Source: Saprospiraceae bacterium (GTDB taxonomy: Bacteria > Bacteroidota > Bacteroidia > Chitinophagales > Saprospiraceae). Taken from it: DNA of 64,000 nt. The stretch spans positions 496,001-560,000 of the forward strand of contig JADJNW010000001.1 in assembly GCA_016714085.1 (NCBI GenBank). The letters run 5' to 3'. Position 1 is the first letter of the stretch. Each line of letters opens with the position of its first letter. Shown here piece by piece: positions 42,020-50,606 of this stretch. Made by a program: the position numbers and the translations under genes. The notes beneath the pieces were generated by a model that saw nothing but the letters and a program-made list of their open reading frames with translations, searched no databases and was not told the origin of the DNA.

Positions 42020-43246
42020 ATGTTTGATTTAGACAAGTGGCAGGAAATATTCAACTCGATTCGCAGGCACAAGCTGCGCACGGCGCTGACGGCTTTGGGT
42101 GTGTTTTGGGGTATTTTTATGCTGACGCTCTTGCTGGGCGCGGGTAAAGGCTTGCAAAATGGGGTGGAATATCAATTTCGGGATGACGCTACGAATAGTA
42201 TTTACATTCGACGCGGCATTACTTCTATGCCTTACAATGGCTTGTCCAAAGGACGTCGCATTCAATTTTACAATGAAGATTTCGACTATTTAGCAGATAA
42301 TTTCAAAGATATTGACCACTTGACAGCGCGATTCTATCTCACTGGGGATCAAACGGTGGCTTATGGCACTAAAAAATTGTCCTTCCCTGTTCGGGCCGTG
42401 CATCCTGATCATAAGTACCTCGAAAATACAATTGTAGTGGAAGGCCGCTATGTCAATCCGATTGACTTGCGCGAGTTTCGGAAAGTAGCAGTCCTCGGTA
42501 AAACCGCAAAAGAAGGTATTTTTGGCAAAGATGAGGCGATTGGCAAAGAAATCAGTATTGGTGGCATTATATATAAGGTAGTTGGCATTTACGAAGATAC
42601 TGGCGGTGAAAATGAAATGCGCGTCATCTATATTCCCGTCACTACTGCTCAAAAAGTCTATTCCGGTACAAAAGAGCTGCATCAACTGATGTTTACAGCG
42701 GGCGACCTGCCTGTGCCCGAAATGAAAAAAATAGAAGAACGGATTCGGCAAGATTTTGCGGTGCGGCATCAGTTTGATCCGAAAGATGAGAAAGCGCTGA
42801 ATATGTTCAACTTAGCCGAAGAGTTCGAGCAGTTCCAAAACCTTTTTGGTGCCATCCGCATTTTTGTCTGGTTTGTAGGCATCGGTACTTTATTCGCTGG
42901 CATTATTGGCGTGAGCAACATTATGCTTATCGTTGTGAAAGATCGCACCAAAGAAATCGGCATTCGCAAAGCCCTCGGCGCTACGCCTTATTCTATTGTA
43001 TCGATGATCATTCAAGAGGCTGTGTTCATCACAGCAGTAGCGGGTTATTTGGGTTTGATGGCAGGTATTGGGCTGATGGCTTTGCTTGGCTCTATGGAAG
43101 TAGATTATTTCAGAAATCCGCAGGTGCACTTGGGCGTAGCGATAACAGCTACGATTGTACTGGTCATAGCAGGCGCATTGGCAGGGCTAATGCCGGCGAT
43201 GCAAGCCGCGAAGATTAATCCCGTGATTGCGATGAAAAGTGATTAA
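42020..43246 (+). CDS. MacB/FtsX-type ABC permease 1
   Basis: A 408-residue permease. The N-terminal cytoplasmic/TM segment is FDLDKWQEIFNSIRRHKLRTAL-type, then a periplasmic MacB_PCD domain (residues 50-270), then three transmembrane helices of the FtsX domain with GVSNIMLIVVKDRTKEIGIRKALGATP and LMPAMQAAKINPVIAMKSD. It exports substrate together with the ATPase and the MacA-like adaptor across the envelope. It is closely related to the second permease downstream, so this is a duplicated pair. Confidence 0.9.
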   Translation: MFDLDKWQEIFNSIRRHKLRTALTALGVFWGIFMLTLLLGAGKGLQNGVEYQFRDDATNSIYIRRGITSMPYNGLSKGRRIQFYNEDFDYLADNFKDIDHLTARFYLTGDQTVAYGTKKLSFPVRAVHPDHKYLENTIVVEGRYVNPIDLREFRKVAVLGKTAKEGIFGKDEAIGKEISIGGIIYKVVGIYEDTGGENEMRVIYIPVTTAQKVYSGTKELHQLMFTAGDLPVPEMKKIEERIRQDFAVRHQFDPKDEKALNMFNLAEEFEQFQNLFGAIRIFVWFVGIGTLFAGIIGVSNIMLIVVKDRTKEIGIRKALGATPYSIVSMIIQEAVFITAVAGYLGLMAGIGLMALLGSMEVDYFRNPQVHLGVAITATIVLVIAGALAGLMPAMQAAKINPVIAMKSD

Positions 43247-43247
43247 C

Positions 43248-43734
43248 AGATGTAAAATGTGAGATGAGAAATACGAAAATAAAATTTTAATTAAGAAAGC
43301 ATAAATATGAATGAATTTACACAAGAGGATTGGTCTCTAAATATTGTAGAAGAGCCTGGAGTTCCTTATGGCGATTTAAAAGAACGAACTAAACAATTTG
43401 CTTTAAACATAGTAAAGTATGTACAATCACTACCGTCGAATACTGTCGGTTATCGCATAGGGGATCAATTGTTAAAATCAGGAACATCAGTTGGTGCAAA
43501 TACCAGAGCATCTTTTAGAGCGAGAAGTAGAAAAGAATATGTTGCAAAATTAGGGATCGTAATTGAAGAAGCCGATGAATCTATCTTTTGGTTAGAAATA
43601 CTGGAAAGTTCAGGGATTGCAAATTTAGAAGAGACAAAAAAACTAAAACAAGAAGCGGAAGAATTGACGAGAATATTTGTAAGTATATATCGAAAGTATA
43701 AGGTATAACTTTTTCAAATTTCACATTTTACATC
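43248..43734. repeat. Perfect 15-bp inverted repeat flanking the four-helix-bundle gene
   Basis: AGATGTAAAATGTGA (43248-43262) and its exact reverse complement TCACATTTTACATCT (43720-43734) bracket the gene at 43307-43708. Both arms belong to the same AAATGTGA word class as the spacer at 41933-42000. Confidence 0.8.
43307..43708 (+). CDS. Four-helix-bundle protein (23S rRNA intervening-sequence family)
   Basis: A 133-residue protein of the IVS/S23-type four-helix bundle family (TIGR02436-like): VPYGDLKERTKQFALNIVKY, QLLKSGTSVGANTRASFRAR, SRKEYVAKLGIVIEEADESI. Members occur in rRNA intervening sequences and as free genes next to many loci; the function is unknown. Here it interrupts an exporter operon, between two homologous permease genes, and is bracketed by an inverted repeat, which suggests insertion as a cassette. 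It is unrelated to the ABC genes. Confidence 0.88.
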   Translation: MNEFTQEDWSLNIVEEPGVPYGDLKERTKQFALNIVKYVQSLPSNTVGYRIGDQLLKSGTSVGANTRASFRARSRKEYVAKLGIVIEEADESIFWLEILESSGIANLEETKKLKQEAEELTRIFVSIYRKYKV

Positions 43735-43747
43735 TCAAATTTGAATA

Positions 43748-44995
43748 ATGTTTGACACAGACGTTTGGCAGGAAATATTCGCTACGATGCGCAAGCATAA
43801 GCTCCGCACGGGTTTGACGGCCTTGGGCGTGTTTTGGGGTATTTTTATGTTGGTGTTTGTACTCGGCATGGGCAAAGGCCTGGAAAATGGTGTGTTCCGT
43901 AATTTTGATAACCGTGTGAGCAATGCTATGTATGTGTGGCCATCTCGTACTTCGCAGCCGTACAAAGGCTTTCAGCCAGGTCGTGTGCCGCGTTTTACTT
44001 TGCAAGATATTCGCGCCATTCAAACCAATTTCCCTGAAATCCAATACATTGCGCCTCGATTGACGATGGGCGCTTCCCCTCTTTTTTATAAAGATAAGGG
44101 TGATAGCTACGAAGTGCGCGGCGAATTGAGCGATATGATCAAGATAGAATCTATTAAAGTGTACGAAGGTCGCTATATCAATGAAAACGACATTGCCGAA
44201 AGCCGCAAAGTGGTGGTCATCGGCAAACGCATTCAGGAAGTGCTTTTTGGTAACGAACCTTGCATCGGCAAATATGTGCGTATCAGAGGCGTCGAATTCA
44301 AAGTAGTCGGTGTATTCGGCCCTATCCAAATAAAACCATGGACAGAAGGCGACCTGGAAGCAAACGTCATACCGCTTACCACTATGCAACGCACATTCGG
44401 TACGGGTGATCGCGTCGATTTCTTTGTTTGCTCGGCTTATGACAATATTCGCATCGGCGAAATCGAACCCAAAGTAAAAGGCTTACTCCGACAACGCCAC
44501 AACGTCGCACCCGACGACCCGCAAGGCATCGGCGGTTTTAATCTCGATGAGGAATTCCGAAGTGTGAAGACTTTATTCACAGGCATTACTGTCTTCCTTT
44601 GGTTTGTGGGCATCGGCACTTTACTCGCGGGCATTGTCGGCGTAAGCAATATCATGCTCATCGTCGTGAAAGAACGCACCAAAGAAATCGGCATCCGCAA
44701 AGCGCTTGGCGCTACGCCTCGCTCTATCATCAGTATGATTTTGATGGAATCGGTCTTTATCACTTCATTCTCGGGCTATTTGGGTTTGATCGCAGGTACA
44801 TTTGTCATCGGCGGCATCAATTATATCATGATTATCAACAATATCGAAGCGGAGAATTTTTACAATCCGCAAGTAAATATGGCGATCGGCTTGGGGGCGG
44901 TTACCTTGCTCATTGTAGCTGGCGCGGTTGCTGGGCTTATCCCGGCATTGCAAGCATCAAGGGTGAATCCCGTGGTCGCTTTAAAAGACGAATGA
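43748..44995 (+). CDS. MacB/FtsX-type ABC permease 2
   Basis: A 415-residue paralogue of the upstream permease with the same architecture: N-terminal helix (TDVWQEIFATMRKHKLRTG), MacB_PCD-like periplasmic region, and C-terminal FtsX domain with GVSNIMLIVVKERTKEIGIRKALG and GLIPALQASRVNPVVALKDE. The two permeases may form a heterodimeric exporter, one half each. The substrate is unknown. Confidence 0.9.
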   Translation: MFDTDVWQEIFATMRKHKLRTGLTALGVFWGIFMLVFVLGMGKGLENGVFRNFDNRVSNAMYVWPSRTSQPYKGFQPGRVPRFTLQDIRAIQTNFPEIQYIAPRLTMGASPLFYKDKGDSYEVRGELSDMIKIESIKVYEGRYINENDIAESRKVVVIGKRIQEVLFGNEPCIGKYVRIRGVEFKVVGVFGPIQIKPWTEGDLEANVIPLTTMQRTFGTGDRVDFFVCSAYDNIRIGEIEPKVKGLLRQRHNVAPDDPQGIGGFNLDEEFRSVKTLFTGITVFLWFVGIGTLLAGIVGVSNIMLIVVKERTKEIGIRKALGATPRSIISMILMESVFITSFSGYLGLIAGTFVIGGINYIMIINNIEAENFYNPQVNMAIGLGAVTLLIVAGAVAGLIPALQASRVNPVVALKDE

Positions 44996-44999
44996 TTTT

Positions 45000-45072
45000 A
45001 GTTGAGAAGTGGAGGTGTTTAGGAGTTGGTAATCCTAACATTTTAAGCTTCTAAACTTCTCAACTCCTAAAC
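45000..45072. repeat. Word-repeat hairpin spacer (AGGAGTTG type)
   Basis: GTTTAGGAGTTG (45017-45028) pairs with CAACTCCTAAAC (45061-45072), and AGTTGAGAAGT (45000-45010) with ACTTCTCAACT (45055-45065). The two pairings overlap, as expected of degenerate tandem words in inverted orientation. Confidence 0.7.
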
Positions 45073-45103
45073 ATTAAATAAAATTTGAAAAAACGTTCAA
45101 CAA

Positions 45104-46348
45104 ATGAATAAAGGTTGTTTGATCGGCGCGGGAGCATTCCTTTTGATTGCTTCCATTGGTCTGGGCATTTACTTTTACAATCAGCAACAAAAGGCGCCCG
45201 AAAATTTTGAAACGGAAAAACCCGTTGTCACCGACATCATCAAAAAAACGGTAGCGACCGGTTCGGTCAAGCCGCGTTTGGAAGTGCAAATCAAGCCCCA
45301 GGTATCGGGTGTTGTAGAAGAATTGTACGTCGAAGCAGGTGAAATGGTCAAAAAAGGGCAGCCCATTGCCCGGATCAAATTAATTCCAAGTGAAGTCAAT
45401 ATCAACTCGGCTCAATCGAATGTAGAATTGGCGAGGCTTCGTTTGCAAGATGCGCAGCGCGAATTGCAGCGCCAACGCGATTTGAACAAGAAAAATCTCG
45501 ACATCGAAAGCGCTCGTGTCAATTATGAAAACGCTAAACGCGAAGAAGAGCGCCAGCGCGGTTTGCTCGAAGATGGCATTATTTCGCAGCAGGAATACAA
45601 TCGTTTCAAAGTGGATCTCGATTTGCGCAAAGCAGAATTTGAAAATACCCAAGTCATAGCAGGCAATAATCTTCGGCAATTGGAAACTGGTCTTGACATT
45701 GCCAAACAAGAATATCAGGCTGCCATCAACAATCTTCAGCTCCTCCGCGAAGGCGCAGCGCGTAGCTCCAAACAGGTAGCCAACATCGTCACTTCTACGA
45801 TCGATGGAATGGTATTAGATGTGCCAGTGGAAGAAGGCACTTCGGTGATCGAGCGTAACAACTTCAACGAAGGTACGAGCATCGCTGTCGTAGCGGATAT
45901 GAATTCGCTTATTTTTGAAGGAAAAGTGGACGAAGCCGATGTCGGAAAACTCCGCGAAGGAATGCCTTTGGAACTGACCGTCGGTGCCATTGAAAGCGCA
46001 AAATTCGATGCGACTTTAGAGTTTATTTCTCCGCAAGGTGTAGACGAAGAAGGTACGGTAAAATTTGAAGTGCGCGCCGCCATCAAACCCACGAAAGAAG
46101 TCTTTCTCCGCGCGGGCTACAGCGCCAACGCCGACATCATCCTCGACCGCCGCAAGGATGTTGTTGCCATCAAAGAACGCGACATTATTTTTGAGAAAGA
46201 TAAAACCTATATCGAAGTGCAAACCGGCGACCGTCAGTTTCAGAAAAAGCCTGTGAAACTTGGTTTATCCGATGGAATTTTGATAGAAGTGCTCGAAGGT
46301 GTAGATACTACGACGCAAGTGCGCGTGATAAAAGAGTCTGCATCTTAA
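45104..46348 (+). CDS. MacA-like periplasmic adaptor (HlyD family)
   Basis: A 414-residue membrane-fusion protein. An N-terminal membrane anchor (CLIGAGAFLLIASIGLGIYF) is followed by the lipoyl/barrel-sandwich half (VTDIIKKTVATGSVKPRLEV; VSGVVEELYVEAGEMVKKGQ). A long alpha-hairpin (residues 100-215, AQRELQRQRDLNKKNLDIES, EYNRFKVDLDLRKAEFENTQ) precedes a beta-barrel and membrane-proximal domain (LIFEGKVDEADVGKLREGMP). It links the ABC permeases to an outer-membrane channel, which is not encoded here. It is the last gene of the exporter operon, ending at a bidirectional terminator. Confidence 0.9.
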   Translation: MNKGCLIGAGAFLLIASIGLGIYFYNQQQKAPENFETEKPVVTDIIKKTVATGSVKPRLEVQIKPQVSGVVEELYVEAGEMVKKGQPIARIKLIPSEVNINSAQSNVELARLRLQDAQRELQRQRDLNKKNLDIESARVNYENAKREEERQRGLLEDGIISQQEYNRFKVDLDLRKAEFENTQVIAGNNLRQLETGLDIAKQEYQAAINNLQLLREGAARSSKQVANIVTSTIDGMVLDVPVEEGTSVIERNNFNEGTSIAVVADMNSLIFEGKVDEADVGKLREGMPLELTVGAIESAKFDATLEFISPQGVDEEGTVKFEVRAAIKPTKEVFLRAGYSANADIILDRRKDVVAIKERDIIFEKDKTYIEVQTGDRQFQKKPVKLGLSDGILIEVLEGVDTTTQVRVIKESAS

Positions 46349-46355
46349 AAAATGA

Positions 46356-46388
46356 AGACTTCCGAGGTTTTGTAAGCTTCGGAAGTCT
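46356..46388. terminator. Bidirectional terminator between exporter and DUF2911 gene
   Basis: The stem AGACTTCCGA / TCGGAAGTCT (46356-46365 / 46379-46388) has T-rich tracts on both sides (TATTTCTTT; on the minus strand T6). Confidence 0.75.
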
Positions 46389-46396
46389 ATTTCTTT

Positions 46397-47515
46397 CTAA
46401 TTTACATCCTGTCCGGCTTCCAATTTCTTAATCATTCCTTCCATTTGTGCTTTAGTGCCGGGGCTGGGGGCAGCAGCAAGCGCCTCTTGTGCATATTTTA
46501 AAGCGGTTTTATACTCTCCTTTTGCAGAATAGCCTCTCGCCAATCCTTGTTTTACGAGGAAAGCATTCGCCGCGTAGCGCTCTGCATTGTATTTGAAAAC
46601 CTCTATTGCTTTATCTGCTTTTTTCTGTGCAATCAATTGATTCCCATAAGCATTAATCGCATTTACGGTAGCATCACTAAATTTAATGGCTTCGTCCAGA
46701 AGCGCATTTGCATCATCTTGTTTGTTCATTGCTACCAAAACATTCGCCTTTGTTCGATAACTCGGAAAGTTTTTTAAACCTTGCAGATTAATCACGCGAT
46801 CCGCCCAGCCCAAGGCTTCGTCCAGATTGATCTTTTTAGTGGCGCACTAATTGGCTGCTTGTAATGTATTCTGCCAAACAAAGCCTTTAAATCCGCGCAA
46901 TTCGTCACGAATGGTCGCCAAATACAGCTCATCGCCGTTAGGCACAGATACTTTAAAAGGTACGCTGAGATTTTCCCATTTCAATTGTACGGTACAGCCG
47001 TTTTGTTTTCTATCGGCAAATTCGTACGTCAACCATTCGTTGTACTCGCTTTTTTCAGATTTTACGTTTACACGCAGCGCATCCTCTTCCTGTTTGTAAG
47101 AAAAACTGCCCCAGCCCGCTGTAGCATTAGAAAAGATAACCGTCCAGTCGCTTTCACCCGGTACCATGTGTAGGCCGTAAGAGCCCGCTTTCAGAGGCTG
47201 TCCTTCGATCTGCACATCATGCGAGAAGGTGATAATCGTATTTTCATTCGCGCCGGCCCGCCAAGGGATAGCGTTTGGACTGCTCATACCATAAGGAACG
47301 AGTTGTCCCCAGATTTTGCCGGTACGGTCGGTACCATCGGGCAGGTGTATATCGGGACTGTAGTAAGTGATCGTCACGCTGACCAAACCCATGTACTGCG
47401 TAAAAACCGATTTTTGATTGTCGCCGTTGGGCGGAAGCGTCAGTTGCGCGAAGATTTGAGTAGCAAGCAGGCAGCTAAATGCTACCAAGAGCAGGGTAAT
47501 TTTTTTCATAGCCAA
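46397..47515 (-). CDS. DUF2911 protein with C-terminal TPR region, internal TAG
   Basis: An exported protein. The signal peptide MKKITLLLVAFSCLLATQIFA fits a start at M3 (47509). The DUF2911 domain shows FTQYMGLVSVTITYYSPD, GKIWGQLVPYGMSSPNAIPW, AGANENTIITFSHDV and GSYGLHMVPGESDWTVIFSN. The frame reaches TAG at 46847-46849 (LQAAN-stop-CATKKINLDEAL) and continues unchanged for another 150 codons with helical TPR-like repeats (EALGWADRVINL, KADKAIEVFKYNAERY), which in relatives are one protein. So one substitution (e.g. TAT/TAC or TGG to TAG) has split the gene. The function of DUF2911 is unknown. Confidence 0.85.
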
Positions 47516-47624
47516 ATGTTTTTAGTTAATTGAATTTCAGTAAAATAAAGGTAGAGAAATCCTTATTATCTGTTCTGACATTAACTCTACTTTAACGGAG
47601 GTGAAAATGGAATATTGGATTATT

Positions 47625-47673
47625 GGAATGTTGGATTATTGGGACGACAGGTTTTCCACCCTTCCAACATTCC
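47625..47673. repeat. Word-repeat hairpin spacer (GGAATGTTGGA type)
   Basis: GGAATGTTGGA (47625-47635) pairs with TCCAACATTCC (47663-47673) within a longer stretch of TTGGATTATTGG-type words (47608-47696). Confidence 0.65.
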
Positions 47674-47692
47674 CCTACTCCATTCTTCCATC

Positions 47693-48748
47693 CTAATTTT
47701 TCCCTACCGCCACCACTTTGATTTCTACCCTCCGGTTCAAAGCCTGCTGTGTTTCGTCTCTTGCTTTTGGGTAGCGCATTTGCCAGTTGCCATAGCCTTT
47801 ATAAGTCATTCGTAGTTGTTCGATTCCATTTTCGAGCAGATAATTGTAAATGCGCTTGGCGCGCCGTACCGACAAGTCATAATTCCAGCTATCCTCCGTC
47901 ACCGGGGGCTGATTGGGGCGATTGATATGCCCCGCTATTTCGATGGAGAGAAAAGGATTCAATTGCATAAATTTTAAGAGCTTGGGCAGTTCCGGCTCGG
48001 AGCGTTTCAGTAACGTATCCTGATTGCCCACAAAGTAAAGATTCTTGATATCAATGGAAGCCCCAACTTTCAAGGGCTTCAGCGGGATTTCCAGTCTGGG
48101 GACTTCTCCTACCACCGCTTTCAGTATCTGCGTTTCAAAAAAATAACCCGGCGCAAAGACATCCACACCAAAGTTTTCGCCGATGGGTAGCGTAGCCTCA
48201 AAGGTGCCACTCATATCGGTTTGCATGGTGTCGCGGAAGGCAGGCGTATGCACGATTACTTCGCCGGAAATTCCCTCTCCGGTTTCGGGATTGATGATTT
48301 TGCCGTTGATTTTTATCATGCGCACTAACTGGAAGACCTCAACCGTAGCGCGGCGATTGCGTTGGCGGCCGGCATCGGTGTCGTTGGTAGCGACGGGGCG
48401 GTTTTCGCCAAAAACTTTGGTTTGGAAAATGCTATCGGACAAGCCCAGGGCACTAAGCGCGTCGCGTACGGCGGCGGCGCGGTTCTCACAAAGCTGCAAA
48501 TTGCTTTCATCATTACCAACGGCGTCGGTATGGGCGGTGATCTTGATTTTCAAAAGAGCGTTATCGGGCAATGCCTTTACAAACCCTTGCAAAGCAGCGC
48601 TTGCCTCGGGGCGAATATCAAATTTACCAAAATCGAAATAAACTTCGGTGGAAGTGAGCAAGCGCAAGGAATCGAATGGAATCTGCGCGAAGCCAATATT
48701 GGCAAAAAGCAACATAGTAAAAAGCAATGAAAATAGTATGCGAGCCAT
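47693..48748 (-). CDS. OmpA-family protein with two OmpA-like domains around a CarboxypepD_reg-like domain
   Basis: 351 residues from ATG 48748 (MARILFSLLFTMLLFANIGFAQ, a signal peptide); the frame is open to 48781. The first OmpA-like peptidoglycan-binding domain (EVYFDFGKFDIRPEASAALQ, ITAHTDAVGNDESNLQLCEN) is followed by a beta-sandwich of the carboxypeptidase-regulatory-like type (KINGKIINPETGEGISGEV). Then comes a second OmpA-like domain (NLYFVGNQDTLLKRSEPELP, IEIAGHINRPNQPPV, LSVRRAKRIYNYLLENGIEQ, GYGNWQMRYPKARDETQQAL). Both would bind diaminopimelate-containing peptidoglycan. Two such domains on one chain, without an N-terminal barrel or TPR, is unusual and could crosslink strands. Confidence 0.85.
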   Translation of the reverse strand: MARILFSLLFTMLLFANIGFAQIPFDSLRLLTSTEVYFDFGKFDIRPEASAALQGFVKALPDNALLKIKITAHTDAVGNDESNLQLCENRAAAVRDALSALGLSDSIFQTKVFGENRPVATNDTDAGRQRNRRATVEVFQLVRMIKINGKIINPETGEGISGEVIVHTPAFRDTMQTDMSGTFEATLPIGENFGVDVFAPGYFFETQILKAVVGEVPRLEIPLKPLKVGASIDIKNLYFVGNQDTLLKRSEPELPKLLKFMQLNPFLSIEIAGHINRPNQPPVTEDSWNYDLSVRRAKRIYNYLLENGIEQLRMTYKGYGNWQMRYPKARDETQQALNRRVEIKVVAVGKN

Positions 48749-48781
48749 ATCGAGGGGTTTTATAAAGAGAATGCTATACAA

Positions 48782-49346
48782 ACGAAAAAGACACAGTTTA
48801 ATATTGGATGGATAAGCAGGTTTTTGTATAATAAAATCGGATTATTTGTTTAATAATAATGCATTTTTGATTTAAAAAATTGTATTATCAATAAATATAA
48901 ATGATGTTTTGGTTAAAATATATTAATACGTGTCTTAAATATATCATTCCACGTCTTATAAATATCATTTCATAAATAAAATAATTTAATTTATGATTAA
49001 TAAATGAAATAATTATCGTTTAAAACAGCATAATTTAAGACAAAACAAGTCTTTTTTGAACCATTTTTCCTTTTCAAAAAGAGACAACTTGATATATTTA
49101 AGACACGAATTAAGATTTTTAAATTACGGATTAGAATATTTATAACGAATATTAATATTTTTAAATTAAAAATTGAGATTTTTACGCCAAGTATTTAATT
49201 TTTGATGCCAATAAATTAAATATTGATAATATTTCCTCTTTTTATTTCATTCCGAAAGCAAATATGATTACCACCATCGCTATGATAGCATACGAATCCC
49301 AAGCAAACAAGGCCGTTTGCTAAACCTTTTGAGGGGTATATTCCGC
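48782..49346. other. AT-rich 565-base spacer with a long-distance inverted repeat
   Basis: No coding frame is convincing. CGTGTCTTAAATAT (48929-48942) is repeated in inverse orientation as ATATTTAAGACACG (49094-49107), and further TTAAGACA/CACGTCTTA relatives lie between (around 48949 and 49037). The right part contains degenerate ATTTTTAAATTA words. It lies between the 3' end of the EAD11-like gene and the 5' end of the OmpA gene, so the OmpA promoter should be inside. Confidence 0.5.
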
Positions 49347-50453
49347 TTACTGCGGGGATATGGACGTATCCTGTATCAAAGAATCAAGGGACGGTAAAAC
49401 AAAGGAACTATCTTCCATGACTGGGCTGGGTTTATTTTCTATAACATCGGTAGGCGCGGAGGAATTGGGGAGCATAAAAATCGCAACGGTTACAATCAAC
49501 AAAACGCTGGCGGCCGCGGCCAACCAGGTACGATACTTCGGTCTGCGCTTTAGCTGTGGCGCTGGTTCATAGCGTTCTATCTGCGGGAAGTTGTCCTTTT
49601 TTATAGGGCTTATGGGAATGTTTTGAATGGGTGCAGGCGATGGCATATCAAGCATCGCATCGATGGCCGGTGCGGAAGGAGGCATAAAGGGTTCTTCGAG
49701 TATATCGGTTTCGGCAGCGCCTACGGCGATTCCCGTTGGCTTAAATTCCGACGCCGATAAGGCAGGTTCCGACGTCGTTATTTGAATCGTTTCCTCCCAG
49801 GTGAGGTTGCGAATGCGCTCTTTGCCTTGCACCATTTCGATCACCGATATTTTCAATACCAATGGGAAAGTACCTTCCAATAAAGGCTTTACGTAGAATA
49901 CCCATTCGGTATAATCGCCTTTTTCCAGGAACTGTTCTTCATCCGAAATGCTGCGAATCTCGAACGGATGTTCGGCGCTGGGGTCGATCAATTCTACCTG
50001 CATCACCTCGGCTACGCGTACTTGCTTGATGGTCACATCTTCGTTCAGCTCGATATTGCGTATGATGGATGCTTCCTCAAAGGCCAGTCGTACCAGGCAT
50101 TTGGTCTCCTTTTGCAATTGCATTTGTTCCGGGATTTTGTATAGCAAACTTCCCGTTTTGGCAGCAGGAGTCCCCAGTATCAGTTGAAAATCTCTCTCCT
50201 CGAGCGAGGCAATCAGCAACAAAAGATCGGCGCGGATTTGATTGTACTCGATTTGCAATTCCGCGTCACTCAATAAGTTCTGAACGTTCTTCAGATTGGC
50301 GTCATTGAGGCGGCTTTCCAGCAAAAGCAGGGGATTGTACTTGGGTGAGAACTCGGGCAAGGCTGTTTTCAGCTCGGCAATTGCTTCTTCAATACTCTCC
50401 GGCACGAGGCGACGAAGTTTGGATTTAAGGGTTTCGAGTGTTGTTGTGTCCAT
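49347..50453 (-). CDS. EAD11-like domain / beta domain / single-TM protein
   Basis: 368 residues without a signal peptide. Residues 1-95 are helical with a pattern like effector-associated domain 11 (ESRLNDANLKNVQNLLSDAE, then YNQIRADLLLLIASLEERDF). Residues 105-225 are a beta-rich domain (YKIPEQMQLQKETKCLVRLA; DYTEWVFYVKPLLEGTFPLV; KISVIEMVQGKERIRNLTWE) of a kind I have seen next to such domains in Bacteroidota. A proline-rich linker follows, then a basic stop (LKRRPKYR), a TM helix (TWLAAAASVLLIVTVAIFML) and a 34-residue periplasmic tail. EADs are adaptor domains that recruit effectors (CHAT, caspase, NTPases) in bacterial conflict systems. No effector is adjacent. It is separated from clpX by a terminator. 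Confidence 0.6.
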   Translation of the reverse strand: MDTTTLETLKSKLRRLVPESIEEAIAELKTALPEFSPKYNPLLLLESRLNDANLKNVQNLLSDAELQIEYNQIRADLLLLIASLEERDFQLILGTPAAKTGSLLYKIPEQMQLQKETKCLVRLAFEEASIIRNIELNEDVTIKQVRVAEVMQVELIDPSAEHPFEIRSISDEEQFLEKGDYTEWVFYVKPLLEGTFPLVLKISVIEMVQGKERIRNLTWEETIQITTSEPALSASEFKPTGIAVGAAETDILEEPFMPPSAPAIDAMLDMPSPAPIQNIPISPIKKDNFPQIERYEPAPQLKRRPKYRTWLAAAASVLLIVTVAIFMLPNSSAPTDVIENKPSPVMEDSSFVLPSLDSLIQDTSISPQ

Positions 50454-50457
50454 GTTA

Positions 50458-50532
50458 TTGAAGTTAGACGTACGAGGTTAGAAGTACAAAGTTGGAAGTA
50501 CAAAGTACGAGCTACGAAGGTAGAGGTACGGG
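50458..50532. repeat. Degenerate word repeat (GAAGTACAAAGT type), one-sided
   Basis: Near-repeats TTAGACGTACGAGG, TTAGAAGTACAAAG and TTGGAAGTACAAAG are followed by ACGAGCTACGAAGG, directly upstream of the EAD11-like gene. No inverted partner is visible. Confidence 0.5.
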
Positions 50533-50551
50533 GCGGGATTTCAAAATGAAA

Positions 50552-50590
50552 AGAGGTGTCAAGATCATAATACTTAACACCTCTTTTTTT
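50552..50590 (-). terminator. clpX terminator
   Basis: The stem AGAGGTGT / ACACCTCT (50552-50559 / 50577-50584), with T runs on both sides, starts 17 bases after the clpX stop. Confidence 0.65.
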
Positions 50591-50606
50591 TAAAGTAATA
50601 TTTATA

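Noticed and set aside
43721..44389. 222-codon minus-strand frame opposite permease 2
   Set aside because: It is antisense to a clear MacB-like gene, has His/Phe-rich composition from reverse codons and resembles no protein.
22111..46849. Stop-codon reassignment (UAA/UAG as sense)
   Set aside because: Many intact genes in the window end normally at TAA or TAG, and the internal stops are isolated single events.
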